A stretch of 38,791 nucleotides of DNA from a virus. The stretch is from IMG/VR virus record IMGVR_UViG_3300023210_000092, positions 1 to 38,791 of that record; one strand, 5' to 3'. Below, piece by piece: positions 22,281 to 30,640 of this stretch. Made by a program: the position numbers and the translations under genes. Every line of letters starts with the position of its first letter. Within the stretch, counting starts at the first letter, position 1. The notes under the pieces were generated by a model that worked only from the letters and a program-made list of their open reading frames with translations, was not told the origin of the DNA and searched no databases.

Positions 22281-24434
22281 TTATTTTTCAATTCTACTAA
22301 CATTATTCTCTTTTACGATCAAAATCCTGTCGCTATTTGCCTCTTCGTCAGTCACATGTGTAATAATCATTACTGCAACATTTAATTTTTTTGCAGCTTC
22401 GATTGTGTGTTTTAAGATCAAAGAATCTGCACCTTCAAGTACTTCATCAATGCTTAAGAAATCTAACCCTCCATAGGGATGTGTTTCATTGATCATGTGT
22501 CTATTGGTTAATATAGAAGTGAATAATAAAATACTCTTTTCGCCTCCGCTGAAGGAGTCAAATGTTCTTTCTATGTCCCTAATTACCTTTGCAGTGATTT
22601 CTTCCTTAATTGTGCCGTCAGCTCTGACTTTGAATCCATCCATCTTGATACTAATATCAGAACCCATACCTTCTAAGTACCTATTGAAATGATATCCAAT
22701 CACTTCCAAAGACTGATTTGCTAAAAACATACGGAATTGCTTAAAGTTGTTTGACCATTGATTTCTATCGTAGATTTGATCCGCAACTTTTGAAAGCTCT
22801 GATTTGTTCAAACTTTGATTTTTCTCCAGTTTTGTTAAATCGATTTTTAATTCAGCTATAACCTTTTTATTATTACCTACTTTTAAATTATTGATTTCTT
22901 TGTTTAGATCTTCTATCTTGGTTTTGAAATTCTCGATTTGCGAATCAAGGATTTTGCAATTATCGTTTCTGTTCTCGATTTTTGTGCTCAAGTCGTTCAT
23001 ATTGGCTTCTAGCGTATCAATATCTCTGTCGCAATCTTTTAACTCATTCTTAAGGCGTTCAAGTTTTTTTTCTACCTTTCTTAGTTTTTTATCAACTTTA
23101 TTGCAGGCGATTATTAATAATTGTTTTTCTTCATTTTCTTTTTGTTCTTTTTTGTTGATATTCGAAACACTTGATTCTACGGTGGATAGGTTTGTTTTTA
23201 TTTCATCTATTGCGTTCATAGATTTTAGAACCAATTCTTCAACCTTTGGTTTTATTTGAACCGCTTCTTTTTTCTTTTTTCTAACCTTTTCAATATCTTC
23301 ATCAAGTAAGAACTCATGCGAACATTTTGGACAAACTATTGAACCATCCATTTTCAAGCTAACCTGCTCTATAAGATTGATTAGTTGAGATTCTTTTGAT
23401 TCGTAGTTTTTTAATGTTCTTTTCTCTTCTTTTAATTTTTTACTGTGTTTTTCTGAATCAGAATTGAAATCTTTTCTTTTATCATCCCAGTTTGTCAAAA
23501 CAAAGCTTTCTACTAGGTTTTTAGCCGTTTTAAGCTCTTCTTCTACGCTTTTGACATTGTCACATATAGAAACAATTTCAACCTCTATGTCGGCCTTGTT
23601 TGCGTTTTCTTGCCTAATCTTTTCTTCTTTGTTTTTGATCTTTATGAAGGAGGATTTATTTTTTTCTTTTTCTACCTGTTGAATCTGTTTAGTGTCAAAT
23701 ATACCTTCTTCGATTAACTCTATATTCTCCTGAAGTTCAGAAATGCTTTCTTTTAACTCATTTTTGAAATCCCGGTTTTTCTCTCTATCAATTTGCTCAT
23801 TTACTTGATTTATAGCACCTTCTGTTTTGTTGACTTTTGTTTCAAGTTTTTTGTAATCCTCATCAAGATGCTCTGTATCAATGTTTTCCAAACCTTCTAT
23901 TATGCTTGCATCAGAAAACCTGTTAATCAAATCTACTTTTTCTTTATTAGAGGAAGAAAAAAATGATTTAAAACGTTTTTTTGAAACCAAATAATAATTA
24001 AACAAATCATCCTTAGAAATAGCTAACCATGTATCTATATATTTTTTACCGTCTGCAACTCCTGAAACGTTAACCTTTTCCCATTTTTTTGATCCGTATT
24101 CCTGAATTTTTAGAGTCAAAACATTTGAACCATTCCTGTTTATAATCCACTGGATTTTCAAAACCCGTTTTCTAAAATCGCAGGAGATAAATAGTTGAAC
24201 TTCAGCTTTTTGTTTTCCGTATGTGATTAATTCAATATCTCTAACCCCTCTACTATTTGTTCCTGTTATGGAAAATTCAATAGCTGTTTGTATACCAGAT
24301 TTCCCTGAACCACAAGATTTTTGATTGTCATCCGTAAAATTTAAACCTTGTACTTGTATAGGTTTTTGGGGAAAATCGTAATCAAGATAGTCGTATGACA
24401 AAAAGTCTTTAAGAATAAGTTTGTCTATTTTCAT
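22281..24434 (-). CDS. SbcC/Rad50/gp46-like recombination ATPase
   Basis: 717 aa. N-terminal DFLSYDYLDYDF and Walker A CGSGKSG (GSGKS 42-46), about 500 residues of charged coiled coil split by a zinc-hook CPKC at 368-371, then the ABC signature FSGGEKS (628-634) and Walker B LDFLSIDE (657-664), with a MIITHVTD His-switch. It acts with the SbcD-like nuclease to process DNA ends for recombination. It follows RecA by 4 nt in the order SSB, SbcD, RecA, SbcC. ATG at 24434. Length fits phage gp46 better than the longer bacterial SbcC. Confidence 0.92.
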   Translation of the reverse strand: MKIDKLILKDFLSYDYLDYDFPQKPIQVQGLNFTDDNQKSCGSGKSGIQTAIEFSITGTNSRGVRDIELITYGKQKAEVQLFISCDFRKRVLKIQWIINRNGSNVLTLKIQEYGSKKWEKVNVSGVADGKKYIDTWLAISKDDLFNYYLVSKKRFKSFFSSSNKEKVDLINRFSDASIIEGLENIDTEHLDEDYKKLETKVNKTEGAINQVNEQIDREKNRDFKNELKESISELQENIELIEEGIFDTKQIQQVEKEKNKSSFIKIKNKEEKIRQENANKADIEVEIVSICDNVKSVEEELKTAKNLVESFVLTNWDDKRKDFNSDSEKHSKKLKEEKRTLKNYESKESQLINLIEQVSLKMDGSIVCPKCSHEFLLDEDIEKVRKKKKEAVQIKPKVEELVLKSMNAIDEIKTNLSTVESSVSNINKKEQKENEEKQLLIIACNKVDKKLRKVEKKLERLKNELKDCDRDIDTLEANMNDLSTKIENRNDNCKILDSQIENFKTKIEDLNKEINNLKVGNNKKVIAELKIDLTKLEKNQSLNKSELSKVADQIYDRNQWSNNFKQFRMFLANQSLEVIGYHFNRYLEGMGSDISIKMDGFKVRADGTIKEEITAKVIRDIERTFDSFSGGEKSILLFTSILTNRHMINETHPYGGLDFLSIDEVLEGADSLILKHTIEAAKKLNVAVMIITHVTDEEANSDRILIVKENNVSRIEK

Positions 24435-24438
24435 ATCT

Positions 24439-25410
24439 TTACTTTGCTTTTTTTTTTAAAATATCTACTATGTCAGGATTTTCTTCAAGCACAATTCTTA
24501 ATTTTTTCATGCCTTGCGCCAAATTTGCACCGTCAAATTTAAAATAAGAACCATTTTTCTCAATAATCCCCTTGTTTACACACGCATCAATCAACCCTGT
24601 CATATCATCAACACCTTTGCCGTATATGATATCGTTCTCTATGTTTTTAAAAGGTGGTGCGATCTTGTTTTTTACAATTTTTATTTTTTGCTTAAATCCA
24701 ATTATATCTTCACCTTCTTTTATCCAACCTTTATTTCTAATGTCCAGTCTTTGAGACGCATAGAACTTTAAAGCGTTTCCTCCTGTTGTTGTTTCTGGGT
24801 TTCCATACATCACTATTTTTTCACGTAACTGATTAATGAAAATAATAGTACATCCGACCTCGTCGGCAATCCCAGTTATGGATTTCAAACCTTGTCCCAT
24901 CAGCCTAGCGTGAGCTGCCATCTTTGCCTCTCCAACTTCACCCTCAATTATTGCTAACGGTGTTAATGATGCAACAGAGTCTACTACAATCAAATCTACT
25001 TCAGCTTTATGAATGATATATTTTATCGCTTCAAATGCTTGCTCTCCGCAATTTGGCTGAACTAGCAGTAATTCATTAGCATTAACTCCGATTTGTTCAC
25101 AATATTCTGTATTCAATGCATGTTCTGCGTCGATTATTGCCGCAACTCCACCCCCTCTTTGAATAGAAGCAATTGCTTCAAGAGCTAAACCTGTTTTTCC
25201 TGCTCCCGATGGCGCGTAAATTTCAATTACTTTTCCAACAGCATAGCCTCCGCCTAGTTTAACGTCAAGATCAGCTCTACCAGAAGAAAATGTGTCAACA
25301 TTCATATTCGCCTCTGACATTTTCATTAATACAGGTTCCCCGTATCTTTTTTCTAACGCTGTCATCGCCGCTTTGATTCCTGCTGCTTTGTTTTTTTTAT
25401 CCTTACCCAT
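24439..25410 (-). CDS. recA: RecA recombinase
   Basis: 323 aa. Walker A APSGAGKT (66-73, diverged from bacterial GPESSGKT), Walker B LIVVDSVASL, the IEGEVGEAKMAAHARLM loop, and L2-region NPETTTGGNALKFYASQRLD. It forms filaments on ssDNA and exchanges strands. Truncated at the C-terminus relative to host RecA (about 350 aa), ending in a short basic tail. The start overlaps the SbcD-like gene by 8 nt. Confidence 0.95.
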   Translation of the reverse strand: MGKDKKNKAAGIKAAMTALEKRYGEPVLMKMSEANMNVDTFSSGRADLDVKLGGGYAVGKVIEIYAPSGAGKTGLALEAIASIQRGGGVAAIIDAEHALNTEYCEQIGVNANELLLVQPNCGEQAFEAIKYIIHKAEVDLIVVDSVASLTPLAIIEGEVGEAKMAAHARLMGQGLKSITGIADEVGCTIIFINQLREKIVMYGNPETTTGGNALKFYASQRLDIRNKGWIKEGEDIIGFKQKIKIVKNKIAPPFKNIENDIIYGKGVDDMTGLIDACVNKGIIEKNGSYFKFDGANLAQGMKKLRIVLEENPDIVDILKKKAK

Positions 25411-26431
25411 CCTTATCCTTCATAAAGTCCTCAAAGTATACAGCTCCTCTCTCGTAACTATACCCTTTCTCGTTGCAAAATATCTTTAATTTCTCACCAA
25501 CCTGTTTTTTATCATATTTTTTGATAATATTAGGTTGGATCAATGTTTTTTCATCCTTAGTTTTTGAAAACAGTATTTTTACTTGTATTCCAGAATCCTC
25601 GAATATGTTTTTATCAAAGGCTTTTAGCTTGCTTTCCTCTCCCGTTATTTCAAACCGAATAGATGCATCAAGTTTTTGAAAAGCGTCTATTAAATCCTTG
25701 ATATTGTCCAAATCCTGGGAATCCAAATCAATTTCAACAATAGTATATTCTCGAAATTTGCCTTTGATAATTTCATATGAAAAATCATCGTAAATAATCG
25801 AGAATCCTTTGTTTGCATTCTCTTTAAATTTAGCTTGTCTTAATGAAGGAAGGTGAACTATATCCTTAGTTATCTCATGAGTATCGTGGTAGTGGCCCAA
25901 ATAAACTTTTTTCCACTTTCTTAACATTCTTTCTGTTATAGTATTCTTATTGCTTATACTACCTGCATTTTCAGAGCCCATCATTTCAAAATGGCTTATC
26001 AAAACATCACCGCCTTCAGCTTCGTTTATAAGCGGAATTAACACTTCGTCAGAAAAGAAAGGTAAAAGAGTAACATCAACACCCTCAATAACCACCTTTT
26101 TAAGCGTTTTAAAGAATTTTACCCTTGGATGGTATCTATACACCTCTAAGAATGAATAAGAGCTGTCGTAGTCTGTTTTGTCATGATTTCCCGGAACTAT
26201 CCACAAAACAACCCCTGCCTCGTCGAACATTTGAATCATTTTATCTAACGTTTCAAATGTATTCAGTCTTTGCGCACTTCTGGAGATCAAGGCGTCACCC
26301 GCCAAGACTATGTTTTTTATATTATTTTCAACAGCATAATTCAACATATGATCAATTGAAACCAATATAGCTTGACCGTTGTTCGAATCTAGGTGCATAT
26401 CGTTGAAAATGATAAACTTAGGTTTTTTCAT
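25403..26431 (-). CDS. SbcD/Mre11/gp47-like nuclease
   Basis: 342 aa. Metallophosphoesterase motifs in order: NDMHLD (D11, H13), LAGDALIS (D46), PGNHDKTD (81-88), ISHFEMMG and LGHYHDTH. With the SbcC-like ATPase it would resect DNA ends. The C-terminal third is a capping region typical of gp47/SbcD. The ATG lies 10 nt beyond a terminator hairpin, so translation and level may depend on read-through from the SSB gene. Confidence 0.92.
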   Translation of the reverse strand: MKKPKFIIFNDMHLDSNNGQAILVSIDHMLNYAVENNIKNIVLAGDALISRSAQRLNTFETLDKMIQMFDEAGVVLWIVPGNHDKTDYDSSYSFLEVYRYHPRVKFFKTLKKVVIEGVDVTLLPFFSDEVLIPLINEAEGGDVLISHFEMMGSENAGSISNKNTITERMLRKWKKVYLGHYHDTHEITKDIVHLPSLRQAKFKENANKGFSIIYDDFSYEIIKGKFREYTIVEIDLDSQDLDNIKDLIDAFQKLDASIRFEITGEESKLKAFDKNIFEDSGIQVKILFSKTKDEKTLIQPNIIKKYDKKQVGEKLKIFCNEKGYSYERGAVYFEDFMKDKDG

Positions 26432-26440
26432 ATAATTATT

Positions 26441-26459
26441 AAAAAGGGGCTTTCGCCCC
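26441..26459 (-). terminator. Intrinsic terminator/attenuator after the SSB gene
   Basis: Minus strand: GGGGC-GAAA-GCCCC followed by TTTTT, a stable GNRA-type tetraloop hairpin with U tract. It lies between the SSB stop (26465) and the SbcD start (26431) with no visible promoter after it, so it likely acts as a partial terminator that keeps SSB mRNA higher than downstream genes. Confidence 0.85.
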
Positions 26460-26464
26460 GTTAG

Positions 26465-27340
26465 TTATTTTTTTAAAAGTGCATCTAATTGGCCGTCAAT
26501 TTTACTCCTCTCTACTGTTGAATCTGGTTCATTGTCCTCTTCGTCTGAAAAGGGCAGTTCGTCATCCGCTAACACGAAATTATACCATTTCACCAATTCG
26601 TCTTTTGACAGATTTGGCATTTCTTCGCCTTTGTAATTCTTTACAATATAAGCTTTTATAGCTTTTTTCATTTTTAGAGGCGTTACTTTTTGAGGCTCTT
26701 TTTTTTCTTCAGTTTTTTCAACCTCTTTTGGTTTTTCTGCTGTTTTTGCCTCTGATTTCTCCTTCGCTTTTGTGTCAGAAAATTGAGAACAAACTTTTTC
26801 CTCAACTTCTTCAACAAGCCACTCAGTCAAATCTTCAAAAAAACGTTTTATCAATTTTTTTGTTGAATTTTTGAACCAATCAGGATCCTTTGAAGGGGCA
26901 TCTTCGTTTCTCAAATTTATTTTTTCACCGTTTTGTCTAAAAGATATACCCATGACTCGTTTTTTATCCTTATCCAGAAAATCAAAAGGTTTCACGAAAA
27001 TCTCTTTTGATAAATCGGCTTTTAGTAGGGCTTTCATCATATCTTGTGAATAACGGTTGTTGGTAGAGATTGAAATGATATATTTGCCTCCATCCTCGTC
27101 TTCAAAATTCACGTTAATGTTTTCACCATACTCTTGGTGTGTTTTGAATTGAACCCCTGTTATTGTTCCTGTAAGATCTTGATACCTGGCACCTTTTCTA
27201 ACACCTGTTGTCTTATCTGCCTTAGTGTATTCTTGCGTTGCGTAATTTGAATCGGTCTCCTCTGCCTTTCTGTTCCAAATGTAACCGCCTGCAATTGAAA
27301 GAAATACACCTGTGTTGTTGTTAACTGTTCCTAATCCCAT
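26465..27340 (-). CDS. Phage single-stranded DNA-binding protein
   Basis: 291 aa. N-terminal GVFLSIAGGYIWNRK and a beta-rich OB-like core (ARYQDLTGTITGVQF, YIISISTNN) match ssDNA-binding proteins I recall from Bacteroidetes phages. A Lys/Glu-rich linker follows. The C-terminus is acidic with LADDELPFSDEEDNEPDS, an SSB-type DDxPF-like tip, though not at the very end. It coats ssDNA at forks and in recombination. The terminator right after it suggests high-level expression. No zinc site as in T4 gp32. Confidence 0.72.
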   Translation of the reverse strand: MGLGTVNNNTGVFLSIAGGYIWNRKAEETDSNYATQEYTKADKTTGVRKGARYQDLTGTITGVQFKTHQEYGENINVNFEDEDGGKYIISISTNNRYSQDMMKALLKADLSKEIFVKPFDFLDKDKKRVMGISFRQNGEKINLRNEDAPSKDPDWFKNSTKKLIKRFFEDLTEWLVEEVEEKVCSQFSDTKAKEKSEAKTAEKPKEVEKTEEKKEPQKVTPLKMKKAIKAYIVKNYKGEEMPNLSKDELVKWYNFVLADDELPFSDEEDNEPDSTVERSKIDGQLDALLKK

Positions 27341-27412
27341 TTTTTAATTTTTTTTAATTATAAGTTGTGTTAAAGGACTTTTAGTTGATTTACAGTGCCT
27401 TGAGCTGTAAAA

Positions 27413-27604
27413 TTATAATAAAATCGCTTCTTCAAAAGGTATTAAATCTTGCCCGTAATCCGCATATACACAATAGTGTCTTTCTCTATAATCTATTAAA
27501 ACCACTTGAGCTTTGAACGTTTTACCTCTATATTGTTTTGGTGTTTCAACAGTATCTGGAAAACTCCACCTAATCCAATCTCCTGTTTTTGCCGTGTTGC
27601 ACAT
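27413..27604 (-). CDS. Hypothetical protein, 63 aa
   Basis: Unrecognised small beta-rich protein with SH3-like or KOW-like look (TGDWIRWSFPDTV then KTFKAQVVLIDYRERHY). Two N-terminal and C-terminal half Cys do not form a site. It overlaps the upstream gene by 35 nt. A 72-nt gap follows before the SSB gene. Confidence 0.55.
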   Translation of the reverse strand: MCNTAKTGDWIRWSFPDTVETPKQYRGKTFKAQVVLIDYRERHYCVYADYGQDLIPFEEAILL

Positions 27605-27884
27605 GAACTTTTATTTTTGATTCAATTTCTTCTAATAGCTCTTTGTTATATTCTTTGTACTTTTCAAGAAAATCCTGTAAATAAAGAATATCTTCACCTG
27701 TTTTCATTCTATCCTGAACTATAATATCTATAGCTTTTTCAATCTTGACACCCCAAGCAATATTTGTTTCAACTATTTTTTCTTCACCTGTCTTTTTTGA
27801 TTTTGAAAGGTGTTCTTTGTATACGTCAAAACATTTTACTCCAAGACTGTCTTTTATGATATAATCTATTACTTTTATTGTCAT
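27570..27884 (-). CDS. Hypothetical protein, 104 aa (possibly DUF5405-like)
   Basis: The first half has a pattern I associate with DUF5405-type phage proteins: strands around LGVKCFDVYKEHLSK, a turn, TNIAWGVKIEKAIDIIVQDRM. The second half is helical and charged. Its start overlaps the stop of the methyltransferase relic (ATGA), implying it was once coupled to the intact methyltransferase. Function unknown. Confidence 0.55.
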   Translation of the reverse strand: MTIKVIDYIIKDSLGVKCFDVYKEHLSKSKKTGEEKIVETNIAWGVKIEKAIDIIVQDRMKTGEDILYLQDFLEKYKEYNKELLEEIESKIKVHVQHGKNRRLD

Positions 27885-28290
27885 TTTTCCATATTTTTTA
27901 AAATGTGAGCAATAACATCAACTGTCCAGCCGTTCCCTAGCATTCTGTATCGTTGAGAATCACTAACGCCTTCTGTGTAATTATCTGGAACGGTTTGAAG
28001 TCTTTCAAATTCGATAGGTGTTAATTTTCGAAATTTCCTACAAGCCTCTTTAAATTTGGGATGATTTAGGCCAAATTGAGACAATATACACTGTATCTTT
28101 TTATCTAACTCTTCAAATCTATAGTAATCTTTCCTAACCTATTGCCAGTGTCTTCTGGATAGTTTTTATCTGCTATTCGTATTGCGTACTTATCTATTTC
28201 AGAACTATAATAATTATCAACTTTTACCCCTGTCCTTTCTAAAGCTATTCTTCCGCCACTCAATCCGTCAAATAAACTTAGTATGTTCAT
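27881..28290 (-). pseudogene. Gutted C5-cytosine methyltransferase
   Basis: The 5' part (28290 down to about 28130) encodes motif I and II sequences (LSLFDGLSGGRIALERTG, then SSEIDKYAIRIADKNYPEDT). The 3' part, in another frame (about 28150 to 27881), encodes KLTPIEFERLQTVPDNYT and SQRYRMLGNGWTVDVI (motifs IX-X). All central motifs, including the catalytic PCQ, ENV and QNRxR, are missing, and the pieces are out of frame. The 3' part closely resembles the intact enzyme at 35091-36146 in both protein and DNA. It is a deletion relic; a peptide from either part could still be made but not an active enzyme. Confidence 0.85.
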
Positions 28291-28827
28291 CTATTTCTTC
28301 TTAATTAATATTCCGTTTACTTTTCCTTCAACCATCTCTTTTACAAAAACTTCTGGAGTTGTTCCTGATATTAAACTGTTCAGCTTCCTAGACTTATTTT
28401 GAGCGGCCCAATATAAAGATTTTATGTCATTCAACATTTTTTCTCTTTTGATGTATTCTTTGCTCAATTTGATCCATTCAGGATCGGTTTCATAGCAAGA
28501 ATCTAAAGCTTTTTCTGTTAACTTCACTTTTACTTCTTTACCGTTTACTTCGATCAAGTAGTGTCCAGAATTTTGAAACGCTGAAGCTCTTTTTTTATCC
28601 TTGATTTGGCCTTGCAATATTTTCAAATCTAATTTAAGATCAGCTACTTGACCTTCAAGTTCGGCTTGCAATAGACCAATTCTATTAGCCGATGCATCAG
28701 CCGTTACAGCTTCTCCAAAAATGTTTGAAGTATCAATTTTGGTCAAATCATCTACATTAATAACGCTTTCAAAATCATCATGCTTTAAAACTATAGGTTT
28801 ATTTCCTACATGTATTGTATATCTCAT
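28291..28827 (-). CDS. Hypothetical coiled-coil protein, possibly UvsY-like mediator
   Basis: 178 aa. N-terminal beta segment, then a coiled coil (GLLQAELEGQVADLKLDLKI), a short beta hairpin (GHYLIEVNGKEVKVKL) and a helical end (KREKMLNDIKSLYWAAQNKS). The architecture is reminiscent of phage recombination mediators such as UvsY, but no diagnostic residues prove it. It follows the DNA ligase by 12 nt in a region dense in recombination genes. Confidence 0.5.
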   Translation of the reverse strand: MRYTIHVGNKPIVLKHDDFESVINVDDLTKIDTSNIFGEAVTADASANRIGLLQAELEGQVADLKLDLKILQGQIKDKKRASAFQNSGHYLIEVNGKEVKVKLTEKALDSCYETDPEWIKLSKEYIKREKMLNDIKSLYWAAQNKSRKLNSLISGTTPEVFVKEMVEGKVNGILIKKK

Positions 28828-28839
28828 ATTTTTGTTTAA

Positions 28840-29901
28840 TTATTTTTCGTCTCTCCAGCATTTGAAATAAGCACTTCTTGGAAAATCTTTTACAGGCTTC
28901 ATTCCTGTATATTTCAGGTGTTTACCTATGTATTTCCCCTTGTTTCCCAATAATTCAGCTTTCTCTTCGTTGTCAAAGCCATTTAAACTAACTTTAAATG
29001 TTCCAATGTCCTCATACTCAACCAAAAAACCACTAGCTAAACCCGATTTTTCCCTATCGGCTTTTTTCTTAGATGTTACCGATCTGCCAAGCTCGTTAAC
29101 AGTTTTTTCTGTACCGTCCTTTGCTTTTGTTCCTTCTAAAACGTCCAATACAACGCCGTCATACTCGATTTTATCATCCTTCATTTTTAAAATCGTGCCT
29201 TGCTTCAGCGTGTTTCTGCCAAACTTGTATTTGTGATTTTTGTGAGTCAAAACTAAGCCTTCATAATTATTTTTTAAGGCCAAATCATACATCCCATCAA
29301 GTCCTTCTTTTGTTTTTACGGTTAACATGCCTGGCAGTGCAATAATGTCCCCAAATTCTTCTGCAAATGGAGACAATTTTTTGAAAATTTCTTTCATTCT
29401 TTTTTCGTGTCCAATATCTTCGTGAGCATCTAGAATTATCCCATCAAACAAATGAAATTTTAAATCTATATGAAATGTGGTTAAGAATTCTATTTCTAAT
29501 CCATCATAATCATCTTTGAATTTTTCTAGATTTTTTGCCTTCTCTTTTTCTAACTTTTTTTTATATTCCGGCGTCGTTACATCGGATTTTGAAAAAAACC
29601 GAAAAATACTATTGAATTTTAAACCGTGCATGTAAAACTCACCGTCTAAGGATATGTTAAGTTCTTTACACTTATCTGCAAGTGCTTGAAACCTATCCAC
29701 AACTATTTTACTACCAGGTATTTTCAATGATCTTGTTAAAACCTTTCCGTCAATTAATTGTAGCCTACAACCATCTTTTTTGAAGTTGATTGAATAACGG
29801 TCATATCCACCGTTTTTTAAAATAATGGCATCCATATTAAGAGAATCATCTTTTGGATTGTTTGGTATCAAATCGGGTTTAAAAGTTTTTTCTTTATTCA
29901 T
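28840..29901 (-). CDS. ATP-dependent DNA ligase
   Basis: 353 aa. Motif I FKKDGCR with adenylated Lys41, motif III SLDGEFYMHG, FHLFDGIILD (IIIa), motif IV NYEGLVLTH and motif V GTILKMKDD, followed by an OB domain ending FPRSAYFKCWRDEK (motif VI-like). It seals nicks after replication and repair. Phage-sized, lacking BRCT or extra domains. ATG at 29901 directly follows the exonuclease relic. Confidence 0.92.
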   Translation of the reverse strand: MNKEKTFKPDLIPNNPKDDSLNMDAIILKNGGYDRYSINFKKDGCRLQLIDGKVLTRSLKIPGSKIVVDRFQALADKCKELNISLDGEFYMHGLKFNSIFRFFSKSDVTTPEYKKKLEKEKAKNLEKFKDDYDGLEIEFLTTFHIDLKFHLFDGIILDAHEDIGHEKRMKEIFKKLSPFAEEFGDIIALPGMLTVKTKEGLDGMYDLALKNNYEGLVLTHKNHKYKFGRNTLKQGTILKMKDDKIEYDGVVLDVLEGTKAKDGTEKTVNELGRSVTSKKKADREKSGLASGFLVEYEDIGTFKVSLNGFDNEEKAELLGNKGKYIGKHLKYTGMKPVKDFPRSAYFKCWRDEK

Positions 29902-29985
29902 TTATAATTTATTTAAAAATTCATGTAACTTTTTATTCCAACGAGCATCTGCTAAAGCGTTATGTTCGTTGTTTGTTTGGGGTAA
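29902..29985 (-). pseudogene. C-terminal relic of a DEDDh 3'-5' exonuclease
   Basis: The frame reads QTNNEHNALADARWNKKL followed by HEFLNKL and stop. EHNALADARWNKKL is the ExoIII motif (His and Asp) of DnaQ/RNase T-type exonucleases. There is no start codon; the frame is open only from the stop of the HAD gene, which is in the same frame. The remaining exonuclease body is gone. Confidence 0.7.
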
Positions 29986-30468
29986 TTAGGGTATCACAAT
30001 TATATCCCCATCGAAATCCCGTCTAAAATATCCTATTTTATTATGTGTTTTTTTAATTATTCCTTTTTCCATTAACCTAATTGCAACCTTGTACCAGTCG
30101 ACATACGGCCTGTGAAATTCTGGTTCAATCAATGGACATCCAAGTGCAGCATCGTCTATATATAGTTCTGCATAACATTTATTTGATTCTGTCCATTTTT
30201 CTTGGCCTATGTCTTTCTGAATCGAATATAGTTCAATATCGTTTTTCTTGAACCAGTTGATTGCATCCGTCAGGTATGCTCCCGATTGTGAAAATATGTT
30301 TGGATCATCTGTCTTCACTTCATCCATATCACTTCGCATAGTATAGAGAATAAGTTGATGACCATTTCTGATTAATTCTTTCAAAACTGGCACCGCTCCT
30401 ATATCTCTGCCTACTTTAGGGAACTCATGGGTCACGCAAGTTCCATCAAAATCTATTGCTATTTTCAT
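29986..30468 (-). CDS. HAD-superfamily phosphatase-like protein
   Basis: 160 aa. Motif I AIDFDGTCV (D6, D8), LILYTMRSDMDE (motif II Thr region) and YAELYIDDAALGCPL (motif III/IV with DD) mark a small HAD hydrolase. Similar proteins are common in Bacteroidetes and their phages; the substrate is not predictable, perhaps a nucleotide or a polynucleotide 3'-phosphate. Its stop is followed in the same frame by the exonuclease relic. Confidence 0.78.
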   Translation of the reverse strand: MKIAIDFDGTCVTHEFPKVGRDIGAVPVLKELIRNGHQLILYTMRSDMDEVKTDDPNIFSQSGAYLTDAINWFKKNDIELYSIQKDIGQEKWTESNKCYAELYIDDAALGCPLIEPEFHRPYVDWYKVAIRLMEKGIIKKTHNKIGYFRRDFDGDIIVIP

Positions 30469-30469
30469 T

Positions 30470-30640
30470 TTATGTTTTTAGATTAATATCGTTACCGCAC
30501 GTCGGACAATTAAAATGCCCTTTCATGTTACCTATTTCTACAACATCCCCACAGTTATCACACGTTACAGTCGACACAATCTTTACAAAACTTTCATTCT
30601 CAGTCAAATAACTTGCTTTTTTGTTCTTTTTTCTACTCAT
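30470..30640 (-). CDS. Small zinc-ribbon protein, 56 aa
   Basis: An ATG-started frame just downstream of DnaE (TAATG overlap) encodes a basic N-terminus (MSRKKNKKASYLTENESF) and a ribbon of CDNC, 15 residues, CPTC. It ends 2 nt before the HAD start. Zinc spacing and tight packing make it a convincing gene. Likely nucleic-acid- or polymerase-binding. Confidence 0.7.
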   Translation of the reverse strand: MSRKKNKKASYLTENESFVKIVSTVTCDNCGDVVEIGNMKGHFNCPTCGNDINLKT

